Positions 6,341-12,474 of a DNA stretch of 12,474 bases are shown in pieces; the first letter of the stretch is position 1; each line of letters starts with the position of its first letter. The stretch is taken from contig JAURMJ010000136.1 in assembly GCA_030830765.1 (NCBI GenBank), forward strand, positions 1 through 12,474, given 5' to 3'. The notes under the pieces were generated by a model, which saw only the letters and a list, made by a program, of their open reading frames with translations, searched no databases and was not told the DNA's origin. This DNA is from Quisquiliibacterium sp. (GTDB lineage: Bacteria; Pseudomonadota; Gammaproteobacteria; Burkholderiales; Burkholderiaceae_E). Made by a program: the position numbers and the translations under genes.

Positions 6341-7144
6341 ATGGACACCCGACCCTGGATCGCCGTGTGCGGCACGTTGCTGTTGCACGTGGCCGTCGTG
6401 GCATCCATGCTGATGATTGCCGACCCGATCAAGGTTCCCGAAGTCACGCGCCCGCTGACAGTCCGGCTGCTCGAGGCGCCGAAACCGCTTCCAATCTCCG
6501 CTGCGCCTGCGCCGAGTCCGGCCCAATCTCCAAAGCCGATCGAAGCGCCAGCGCCAACACCGGCACTGCTGCCGCCGCCCCCCTCGCGCCCCAAGCCCAG
6601 CCAACCACCCCCTTCTCCAGCGGTGCAGCCCAAGCCAGCGCCGGAGAAAATCAGACAGTCCGTGGCCAGGCCAAAGCCGCCAGATCGGCCGAAACCCGCA
6701 GTCCTCGTCGATACCAGGCCCCAGCAGGAACAACGTCCCGCATCGATCACTGCAGAGCCGACCCCGACCGACAGTCCGCCGGCAACCGATGCGCGCGTCC
6801 CTGAGCCGGTCCAGGCGAGACCCGTCGCGCCTGCCGTCGCGCCCAACCCACCGGTGCGCACAGGTCCACGGCTTGAGGCCAACTGGATCGGCAATGAGCC
6901 CCCTGCCTATCCGGCGATGGCACGACGCTTGGGCGAACAGGGCGAGGTCCGACTGGATGTCCTGGTCACCGCAACAGGTCATGTCACCGAGATCAAGCTG
7001 AAAAAATCAAGCGGCTCGCAACTGCTCGATCAGACAACCATTGATACTGTGAAAAAATGGAAGTTCCAACCTGCGACAGTCGACGGCCAGCCCGTCGCCG
7101 CCTGGTATCGCGACTGGAAATGGGTTTTCAAGCTGGAGAACTGA
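6341..7144 (+). CDS. tonB: Energy transducer TonB
   Basis: TonB sits in the inner membrane and reaches across the periplasm to pass proton-motive energy from ExbB-ExbD to outer membrane receptors for siderophores, haem or B12. The 267-residue product (239 in E. coli) has a single N-terminal membrane anchor (about 7-26), a Pro/Lys/Glu-rich spacer (about 43-175) with PKP and EP repeats, and a C-terminal domain (about 183-267) with EPPAYPAMARRLGEQGEV, the central VLVTATGHVTEIKL strand and IDTVKKWKFQPA. The anchor keeps the key His of the E. coli SHLS motif (His16), with Thr12 in place of the first Ser, Met23 for Leu and Ala27 for the last Ser. exbB begins four bases after the stop, so this is the first gene of an operon. 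The chaN-like gene is divergent. Confidence 0.95.
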   Translation: MDTRPWIAVCGTLLLHVAVVASMLMIADPIKVPEVTRPLTVRLLEAPKPLPISAAPAPSPAQSPKPIEAPAPTPALLPPPPSRPKPSQPPPSPAVQPKPAPEKIRQSVARPKPPDRPKPAVLVDTRPQQEQRPASITAEPTPTDSPPATDARVPEPVQARPVAPAVAPNPPVRTGPRLEANWIGNEPPAYPAMARRLGEQGEVRLDVLVTATGHVTEIKLKKSSGSQLLDQTTIDTVKKWKFQPATVDGQPVAAWYRDWKWVFKLEN

Positions 7145-7148
7145 GTCA

Positions 7149-7895
7149 ATGCAGGAACAGACACTGGGGTTGATGCACTTCTGGGAGGCCGGAGACGCGA
7201 TTACGCATTCGGTCGCTTACCTGCTGCTCGGCATGTCGGTGGCCAGCTGGTACTTCATCCTGTCCAAGGTCTGGAGTGCCTGGCGGCTTCGCAAGGGCGC
7301 CCGCGCGGCGCTTGAGCGCTTCTGGTCGGCTGCCTCTCTCGACGAGGCAATTGCCACGCTGAGCGCAGCCGATCGTGAGCGGGTCTTCGTGCCGCTGGCC
7401 GAGCGGGCACGCATGGCCGCAACCATGCAACCGAACGCATCGCTTGCGGCAGCCGTGGACCGTACCGAGCTGGTGACCCGCTCATTGCGCCAGGAGATCA
7501 ACCGGGCCTCCAGCGAACTGGAAAGCGGGCTGACCTTCCTGGCCTCGGTCGGCGCGACCGCGCCCTTCGTTGGGCTGTTCGGAACCGTCTGGGGCATTTA
7601 TCACGCGCTGCTGACAATCGCTGGCAGTGGACAGGTGTTGATCGACAAGATTGCCGGCCCGGTCGGTGAGGCACTGATCATGACTGCAGCTGGGCTGGCC
7701 GTCGCCATCCCGGCGGTTCTGGCTTACAACGCATTCACGCGGGTCAACCGGATCACGCTGGCCGAACTTGATGGCTTCGCCCATGATCTGCTGGCACTGG
7801 TCACCACGGGCAGCCGCGTGCCGGATGGCGGCACCGATGCCTTGCGCGCCGGCCTGATCGAGCCTGGCAATCCAACCCAGAACGTGGGGCACTGA
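7149..7895 (+). CDS. exbB: Biopolymer transport protein ExbB (TolQ/MotA family channel)
   Basis: ExbB forms the inner membrane pentamer that, with ExbD, conducts protons and drives TonB. The 248 residues (244 in E. coli) show three membrane spans at about 18-40, 128-155 and 170-196, with the large cytoplasmic loop between the first two. Key family residues are present: Thr146 in GLFGTVWGIYHALL, and Glu174 and Thr179 in VGEALIMTAAGLAVAIPA, matching E. coli Thr148, Glu176 and Thr181. A GGAGA ribosome-binding site lies in the end of tonB, about ten bases before the ATG. exbD starts one base after the stop codon. TolQ is the main alternative by sequence, but the tonB neighbour and the absence of tolR-tolA-tolB favour ExbB. 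Confidence 0.93.
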   Translation: MQEQTLGLMHFWEAGDAITHSVAYLLLGMSVASWYFILSKVWSAWRLRKGARAALERFWSAASLDEAIATLSAADRERVFVPLAERARMAATMQPNASLAAAVDRTELVTRSLRQEINRASSELESGLTFLASVGATAPFVGLFGTVWGIYHALLTIAGSGQVLIDKIAGPVGEALIMTAAGLAVAIPAVLAYNAFTRVNRITLAELDGFAHDLLALVTTGSRVPDGGTDALRAGLIEPGNPTQNVGH

Positions 7896-7896
7896 G

Positions 7897-8334
7897 ATGG
7901 CGTTCGGCGGTTTTGACCAGCGTGGCTCAAGCCAGCCCATGGCCGACATCAACACGACGCCACTGGTCGACGTGATGCTGGTGCTGCTGGTGATCTTCAT
8001 CATCACTGCACCGCTGCTGACGCATTCGATCAAACTGGATCTTCCCAATGCGCAGGCACCTGCAACGCCGGCCAAACCCGAGACGATCACGCTCTCGATT
8101 GACGCCGCTGGCGGCCTGTATTGGGGTGAAGAAAAGATTGCTGACGATCAGATGCTTGCTGAGCGGCTGGCCGGTGCGGCAGTCCGGAAACCGCAACCGG
8201 AACTGCATCTGCGGGCAGATCGCGAAACCCGTTACCAGCGGATTGCGGAGGTGATGTCGAGCGCGCAGCGCGCCGGTCTTGCGAAGATCGGGTTTGTCAC
8301 TGATCCAGCGCCATCACGGACTGACACCCGCTAA
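7897..8334 (+). CDS. exbD: Biopolymer transport protein ExbD
   Basis: ExbD is the proton-carrying partner of ExbB in the TonB motor. The 145-residue product (141 in E. coli) has a short cytoplasmic N-terminus, one membrane span (about 24-43) beginning with DINTTPLVDVMLVLLVIFII, and a periplasmic domain. Asp25, the essential proton-binding residue of E. coli ExbD, is at the same number here. The ATG follows the exbB stop by one base (TGAGATG), which points to translational coupling. The stop TAA overlaps the stop of the convergent monooxygenase gene by four bases (CTAA at 8331-8334). Confidence 0.95.
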   Translation: MAFGGFDQRGSSQPMADINTTPLVDVMLVLLVIFIITAPLLTHSIKLDLPNAQAPATPAKPETITLSIDAAGGLYWGEEKIADDQMLAERLAGAAVRKPQPELHLRADRETRYQRIAEVMSSAQRAGLAKIGFVTDPAPSRTDTR

Positions 8335-8345
8335 GCGGTCTTTTC
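8328..8345 (+). terminator. Weak candidate terminator of the tonB operon
   Basis: CCGC (8328-8331), loop TAA (the exbD stop), GCGG (8335-8338), then TCTTTTC. The stem has only four G-C pairs and a three-base loop, so this is weaker than the other two terminators. Like them, it lies over the end of the opposing gene and its T-run is the complement of a Glu-Lys codon pair. Confidence 0.35.
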
Positions 8346-10283
8346 TCGCGCCAGCACCCGGTAATCCTGGAGCCGGGCCTCGTGCGTCATCCGCCAGTAA
8401 TCGACCAGCCGAAACGGCGAGGTGGAGACGACACGTCCATGACGGTTTCGGTACCACGTCGATGCCCCCAGATGAGTCCAGATCAACTGGGCATGTTCTT
8501 CATCGACGCGCCTGACCCAGTCATCGTGAACCTCCCGCCGTGCATCAACTGCATCAATGCCGTTCTCGATCATCCGGACCATGAGATCGGTCACATAGCG
8601 CACCTGGCATTCGGCATGAAAGATCGCACTGCCACCATGGCCCAGATTCGTGTTCGGACCATAAAGCTGAAACATGTTCGGGAAGCCCGGCACAGTCATG
8701 CCCAGATAAGCGCTCGGATTGTCATCGGCCCAGACCTGCGCCAGGGTCTCACCTTCAAGGCCTTGGATATCGAGCCGAGCCGCGAGCCTTGCGATTGAGA
8801 AACCGGTGGCCAGTACCACGACATCATGCCGGCGCAAGGCGTCATGATTCGTGACTGCGCCCTGCGCAGTGAAGCGTTTGACCCGCTCGGTGACCAACTC
8901 GACCTTGTCATTGAGCAGCATCTCGAACCAGTGGTTGTCCAGCAGGATGCGCTTGGCATAGGGCGGGTAGTCAGGAACGCATTTTTCGATCAGATCGGGA
9001 CGCGAAGCAAGCACCGTCCGAATGTGGTCGGTCATCTGCTCGCGATGCTTGTCATTGACCCGGTTCAGCGAGCGCTCAGGATGTGGCCAGTCCGGATCCT
9101 TGCGCAGAAAGCGTAGCAACCCATCGCCGTATCGCCAGAACAGCGTGAAGCGATACCACTGCGCATAGAGAGGCACGTGAGCGAACAGCCATCGCGCACC
9201 GTCCGACACAGTGCGATGCAGCTCGGGCGTCGGCCGTGCCCATTGCGCCGTGCGCTGATAGATCGTGAGCTGCGCGACCCGATCCACGATCGCCGGTCCC
9301 AGTTGCATCGCCGTGGCCCCGGTCCCGACAATCGCGACTCGCTTACCGGTCAGATCAAGCCCGTCGGGCCAACGGGCTGAATGGAACATCGGCCCGGCAA
9401 ATTCATCCATGCCGTCAATCCGCGTGTCGTTCGGCTCGCTGATGTGACCGATTGCACTGACCAGGAACTTCGCCTGCAGCGTTTCGCATATCTGCCCCTT
9501 CGGAGCACCGGTCTCACGCAACGCGATCTGCCAGATCCCGCGACCCGTGTCCCATCGGGCATGATCCAGTTCGGTCCCAAAACGGATGTGGGGCTGCAGC
9601 CCCGATTCATGCGCCGTACGCTGCAGATAACCGAGAATCTCATCGCGCTGCGAGAAATAGCGCGACCAGTCCGGATTGCGATGCTGCGACCAGGAATAAA
9701 AGAGATTCGGCGTATCGACCCCAGCCCCGGGATAGCGATTCTCGAACCAGGTGCCGCCAGCCTGTGCATTGCGCTCGATGATCAGAAACGGAATCTTCAG
9801 GCGCGCCAGCTGCATCGCAAGACCCAGCCCCGAGAGGCCTGCACCGACAATCACCACGCGCGAATCTGCAAGTGCTTCAGGTGCAGGCGCTGCCTGCCAA
9901 TGCACGTTGCCGTCGGCAACACCCATATCCTCGCGCATCAGCGGGGCATAGGCCGGATCGACCGACTCACCCAGGCAGGCACTCATCATCTGCAGCATCT
10001 TCGCGTCATCGGGCTGCGCGATCACGGCCTGCGGAGCGCCGCTGGCAAGCATTGCGAATGCAGCCTCCCGGATAAAGCTTTGCGTCGTCTCATCGAAACC
10101 CGCTGACTCATCGGCGATCAGCCGAACGTCGCGACGGGGCAGAAAAGGCTCCCGGAGCCATTTTTCATCGCCGCTCAACTGGTGCAGCACCATCAGCAGC
10201 ACCCGCAGATCTGCATCGCGCAATGCGTCGCGCAACTGTTGAGGGTCGATGCCGGGCTTTGCCGTTCTGCGGGAATCGTTCAC
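8331..10283 (-). CDS. Flavin-dependent Baeyer-Villiger monooxygenase, 4-hydroxyacetophenone monooxygenase-like
   Basis: A 650-residue flavoprotein. Type I Baeyer-Villiger monooxygenases use FAD, NADPH and oxygen to turn ketones into esters or lactones. The first Rossmann loop is VVIVGAGLSGLG (143-154) with Glu170 ending its second strand, followed by GGTWFENRYPGAGVD (176-190), whose Asp190 matches the active-site Asp of this class. The type I fingerprint FxGxxxHxxxWP is present as FAGPMFHSARWP (295-306), and the NADP loop as VAIVGTGATAMQ (316-327). Arg344 in IYQRT is the likely active-site Arg. DVVVLATGFS is the late ATG motif. About 140 residues precede the FAD domain, an extension that 4-hydroxyacetophenone monooxygenase also has. 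The start is GTG at 10283 with a GAGG ribosome-binding site six bases upstream. The substrate cannot be read from the sequence. An amidase gene is divergent from it. Confidence 0.9.
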   Translation of the reverse strand: MNDSRRTAKPGIDPQQLRDALRDADLRVLLMVLHQLSGDEKWLREPFLPRRDVRLIADESAGFDETTQSFIREAAFAMLASGAPQAVIAQPDDAKMLQMMSACLGESVDPAYAPLMREDMGVADGNVHWQAAPAPEALADSRVVIVGAGLSGLGLAMQLARLKIPFLIIERNAQAGGTWFENRYPGAGVDTPNLFYSWSQHRNPDWSRYFSQRDEILGYLQRTAHESGLQPHIRFGTELDHARWDTGRGIWQIALRETGAPKGQICETLQAKFLVSAIGHISEPNDTRIDGMDEFAGPMFHSARWPDGLDLTGKRVAIVGTGATAMQLGPAIVDRVAQLTIYQRTAQWARPTPELHRTVSDGARWLFAHVPLYAQWYRFTLFWRYGDGLLRFLRKDPDWPHPERSLNRVNDKHREQMTDHIRTVLASRPDLIEKCVPDYPPYAKRILLDNHWFEMLLNDKVELVTERVKRFTAQGAVTNHDALRRHDVVVLATGFSIARLAARLDIQGLEGETLAQVWADDNPSAYLGMTVPGFPNMFQLYGPNTNLGHGGSAIFHAECQVRYVTDLMVRMIENGIDAVDARREVHDDWVRRVDEEHAQLIWTHLGASTWYRNRHGRVVSTSPFRLVDYWRMTHEARLQDYRVLAREKTA

Positions 10284-10479
10284 GCCTTACCTCGCCTTGC
10301 TGATCTTGGAGCACCGTATGACCTGACGATGCCTTCACTCGACTCTGCCCGCTCCACGACAAGCGAGCCTTGACCGAGCATACGATGATTCCTGAAACGA
10401 TGTCCGGCTCAGACTCCCCCTGATCCGCGCTGCACTGCTAAGATCGCCACGCATTGGAACTGCACTTGCGAGAAACCCG
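10284..10479. other. Divergent spacer between monooxygenase and amidase genes
   Basis: This 196-base spacer must hold the promoters of both flanking genes. On the plus side an extended -10 is visible (listed separately). On the minus side I find only the GAGG ribosome-binding site of the monooxygenase and no convincing promoter. No clear operator repeat or RNA gene was found. Confidence 0.4.
10436..10444 (+). promoter_or_regulatory. Candidate extended -10 promoter of the amidase gene
   Basis: TGCTAAGAT (10436-10444) has TG one base before TAAGAT, which matches TATAAT at four of six positions. Transcription would start near 10451 and leave a leader of about 29 bases, with a weak GCGAGA ribosome-binding site before the ATG at 10480. 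No clear -35 is seen. Confidence 0.35.
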
Positions 10480-11835
10480 ATGGCCCTGAAACCCAGCACC
10501 CTTGCCGCGATCAAAGCAGACCTTGCCAGCGGTAAAACGACCAGCCGCGAACTGACTGAACAGGCGCTTGCAGCGGCCACGGACTCCGCCGAGGCGTCGG
10601 CGACCTTCATGACCGTGCACGCCGCCTTGGCCCGTGCGACGGCCGATGCGATCGATGCCCAACGCGCCGCCGGACTGCCCCTGCCCGCACTGGCCGGCAT
10701 TCCGATTTCAATCAAGGATCTTTTTGATGAAGCCGGGCGGACGACGCTTGCCGGTTCCCGGGCCTTGGACGACGCCCCGGCTGCGGCCGAGGACTGCGCA
10801 GTGGTTGCGCGGCTACGCGCGGCTGGTGCCGTGATCATCGGCCGCACCAACATGACCGAATTCGCTTACTCGGGGCTCGGCCTGAACCCGCATTACGGCA
10901 CACCCCGCAATCCATGGGACCGAGCTACCGGCCGGATTCCGGGCGGCTCCTCGTCTGGCGCCGCCATTTCGGTCACCGACGGCATGGCGGCCGCGGCCAT
11001 TGGCACCGACACCGGCGGTTCGGTGCGGATTCCATCTGCCCTGTGCGGACTGACCGGCTTCAAGCCGACTGCGCGTCGGGTGCCGATCAGCGGCGTCGTG
11101 CCACTTTCGCATTCGCTCGATTCAATCGGCCCGCTGGCTCGCAGCGTCGAATGCTGTGCGCTGCTCGATTCGGTCATGGCTGCCGAACCCACACCGTCGC
11201 TGCAGCCGGCCAATCTCAAAGGCCGACGCCTGCTCGTCCCTCGCACCCTGGTGATGGACGACATTGATGGACAGGTCAGTGAAGCCTTCGAGGATGCCTG
11301 CAAACGACTGGCCGCGGCCGGCGCAACCTTGGTCGACATCGATGTGCCGGAGTTCGCCGATCTGGGGCGCATCAACCGTCAGGGTGGATTCGTTGCAGCC
11401 GAAGCCTGGTGGTGGCACCAGGCCCTGATCGGGCGGCGCCAGCCTGACTACGATCCGCGGGTTGCAGCCCGGATCCGGCGCGGCGAGGTCCTCAGCGCGG
11501 CCGACTATCTGACGTTGCTCGATGAACGTCCGCGCTGGATCGCGGCCGTAGAGCAACGACTGGAGGGCGAGCTGATGATCATGCCGACTCTTCCCATCGT
11601 GGCGCCCGCCATCGCCCCGCTTCGCGAGAGCGATGAACTGTTCGGCACAACCAACCTGCTGATCCTTCGCAACCCGACGTTGATTAATTTCCTGGATGGC
11701 TGTGCACTGAGCCTGCCTTGCCACCAACCCGGCAGTGCGCCGGTCGGCTTGATGCTGGCTGGCTGCGCCGGACAGGATCGGGATGTGCTGCAGACGGGAA
11801 TGGCGATCGAGCGAATCCTGCCGCAGACCGTTTGA
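10480..11835 (+). CDS. Amidase-signature family hydrolase
   Basis: A 451-residue amidase-signature enzyme, which hydrolyses amide bonds with a Lys-Ser-Ser triad. The triad can be placed: Lys79 in PISIKDLFD, cis-Ser157 in PGGSSSGAA (154-162) and nucleophile Ser181 in GTDTGGSVRIPSALCG (175-190); the 24-residue spacing between the two serines is that of the family. It resembles GatA and related amidases, but no gatB or gatC is near and the protein is shorter than typical GatA (about 485), so a stand-alone amidase is more likely. There is no signal peptide, so it should be cytosolic. Its substrate is unknown. It is divergent from the Baeyer-Villiger monooxygenase, and the two may or may not share a pathway. 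It converges on a btuF-like gene across a 147-base spacer. Confidence 0.9.
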   Translation: MALKPSTLAAIKADLASGKTTSRELTEQALAAATDSAEASATFMTVHAALARATADAIDAQRAAGLPLPALAGIPISIKDLFDEAGRTTLAGSRALDDAPAAAEDCAVVARLRAAGAVIIGRTNMTEFAYSGLGLNPHYGTPRNPWDRATGRIPGGSSSGAAISVTDGMAAAAIGTDTGGSVRIPSALCGLTGFKPTARRVPISGVVPLSHSLDSIGPLARSVECCALLDSVMAAEPTPSLQPANLKGRRLLVPRTLVMDDIDGQVSEAFEDACKRLAAAGATLVDIDVPEFADLGRINRQGGFVAAEAWWWHQALIGRRQPDYDPRVAARIRRGEVLSAADYLTLLDERPRWIAAVEQRLEGELMIMPTLPIVAPAIAPLRESDELFGTTNLLILRNPTLINFLDGCALSLPCHQPGSAPVGLMLAGCAGQDRDVLQTGMAIERILPQTV

Positions 11836-11982
11836 CGAGCTGGCCGACGCCTGTCGACAGATCGGCAGGCACGCACTGGGTGGTCAACCCATCACAACCA
11901 GCATCGCCCGGTGCTCGGGTGGCGCTCGGACGTCGATCACGCGGCGCCCGGACCACTGGCAAGCCTGGATGCTGACACGCGC
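11836..11982. other. Convergent spacer between amidase and btuF-like genes
   Basis: A 147-base gap, far longer than at the other three convergent junctions (9, 47 and an overlap). It holds the ten-base palindrome CTGTCGACAG (11851-11860) and an overlapping hairpin, GCCTG (11849-11853) with CAGGC (11866-11870), but no T-run follows, so a typical intrinsic terminator is not supported. No gene is recognised in it. Confidence 0.4.
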
Positions 11983-12474
11983 TTACTTGGAGGCAGCTGA
12001 ACGTCTGGCGTCGATTGCCTCGCATAACTGCTCGATCGCCGGCAAGAGCCTTTCGGTAGGTCGCTGAATCGCCCGATCGATGACCGCGAAGCCGGTTCTT
12101 CCGCGGGGCTCAAGCAGACCGATCGACTCCCAGATGGCACGGGGTTTGGCACGCGCATTGGCTGCGTTCGCGGCATCGGCGCCTGCCGCCGTCGCACGGG
12201 CAGCCTCGCGCGCATCGCTCTGAAAAGCCACGACAAGTTCCGGCCGACTGGAAAGCACCGCCTCAATCCCGACCTGTGGCGCGGCCAGCGGCAGATCGGC
12301 AAACGGATTCACGCCGCCACACAATCTGATCGCATCGCCGATCGTATCCCGATCGGACAGCGTCGTCAGCGGCATGCTCCAGGCCTGGATGAACACCCGC
12401 ACCGGCCGGCGCTCTGAATACCTGGCCCGAAGCCGCTGAGCATGCGCCCGAAAGTCGGCAGCCCGCTTGCGCCC
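11983..12474 (-). CDS. btuF: BtuF-type cobalamin-binding protein, C-terminal part (cut by right edge)
   Basis: The last 163 residues of a periplasmic-binding protein (Peripla_BP_2, PF01497); the N-terminus and signal peptide lie beyond the right edge. The visible part aligns well with E. coli BtuF, which carries vitamin B12 to the BtuCD importer: RYSERRPVRVFIQ (residues 19-31 of the visible part) matches the BtuF segment ending in KKRVFLQ; LCGGVNPFADLP with APQVGIEAVLSSRPELVV matches CGGKNIFAD with PQVSREQVLARSPQAIV; and a Pro-Thr-Glu-Arg then EQLCEAID ending matches the last helix. Before the C-terminal lobe is an Ala-rich stretch (SDAREAARATAAGADAAN and following) not seen in E. coli BtuF. 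Haem- or siderophore-binding relatives cannot be fully excluded. No btuC or btuD is in the window. B12 uptake by BtuB would use the TonB system encoded upstream. Confidence 0.8.
   Translation of the reverse strand, partial: GRKRAADFRAHAQRLRARYSERRPVRVFIQAWSMPLTTLSDRDTIGDAIRLCGGVNPFADLPLAAPQVGIEAVLSSRPELVVAFQSDAREAARATAAGADAANAANARAKPRAIWESIGLLEPRGRTGFAVIDRAIQRPTERLLPAIEQLCEAIDARRSAASK

Noticed and set aside
11925..11980. Cobalamin-riboswitch-like words (CCACTGG, AAGCCTGGA) near the btuF-like gene
   Set aside because: The order and spacing do not fit the riboswitch, the core elements are missing, and the stretch reads toward the 3' end of the btuF-like gene on the wrong strand.
11684..12067. 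Small open frames across the amidase-btuF spacer on both strands
   Set aside because: They overlap the ends of both real genes, lack ribosome-binding sites and show no family resemblance.

Overview
The window looks like a stretch of chromosome from a high-GC (about 60%) gammaproteobacterium. The evidence is the protein families: Fur with the E. coli-type ligand spacing, BamE, NadK and RecN as neighbours, and a TonB-ExbB-ExbD operon. The exact genus cannot be told from sequence alone; the mix resembles Xanthomonadales/Chromatiales-type genomes, but that is inference. Nothing points to a plasmid, phage, insertion sequence or CRISPR array. All recognised genes are intact apart from the two cut by the window edges.

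Layout, left to right. (1) 1-252, minus: the N-terminal part of the heat-shock repressor HrcA, cut by the left edge. (2) 309-890, plus: a DUF2889 protein of unknown function. (3) 941-1828 and 1839-3488, plus: nadK (NAD kinase) and recN (recombination repair ATPase), 10 bases apart. (4) 3498-3926, minus: fur, convergent with recN, with a candidate Fur box over its own promoter. (5) 4042-4479 and 4476-5279, plus: bamE (outer membrane assembly lipoprotein) and dapB (lysine/diaminopimelate synthesis), overlapping by ATGA. (6) 5327-6271, minus: a ChaN-type haem/iron lipoprotein, divergent from (7) tonB-exbB-exbD, 6341-8334, plus, the energy transducer for outer membrane receptors. (8) 8331-10283, minus: a Baeyer-Villiger monooxygenase with a long N-terminal extension like 4-hydroxyacetophenone monooxygenase. 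(9) 10480-11835, plus: an amidase-signature hydrolase. (10) 11983-12474, minus: the C-terminal part of a BtuF-type cobalamin-binding protein, cut by the right edge.

A theme of iron and TonB-dependent uptake runs through the middle and right: Fur, the ChaN-like lipoprotein, TonB-ExbB-ExbD, and a B12-binding protein whose outer membrane step would need TonB. The left part is housekeeping (stress regulation, cofactor synthesis, repair, envelope assembly, lysine).

Two structural patterns stand out. First, four genes (hrcA, nadK, chaN, tonB) have a good -10 hexamer ending only 6-7 bases before the ATG and no Shine-Dalgarno sequence, which predicts leaderless mRNAs. Second, at three convergent junctions (recN/fur, dapB/chaN, exbD/monooxygenase) a terminator-like hairpin and T-run for the plus-strand gene lies inside the last codons of the opposing gene, where the T-run is the complement of lysine codons. 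No clearly new defence or biosynthetic system is visible.
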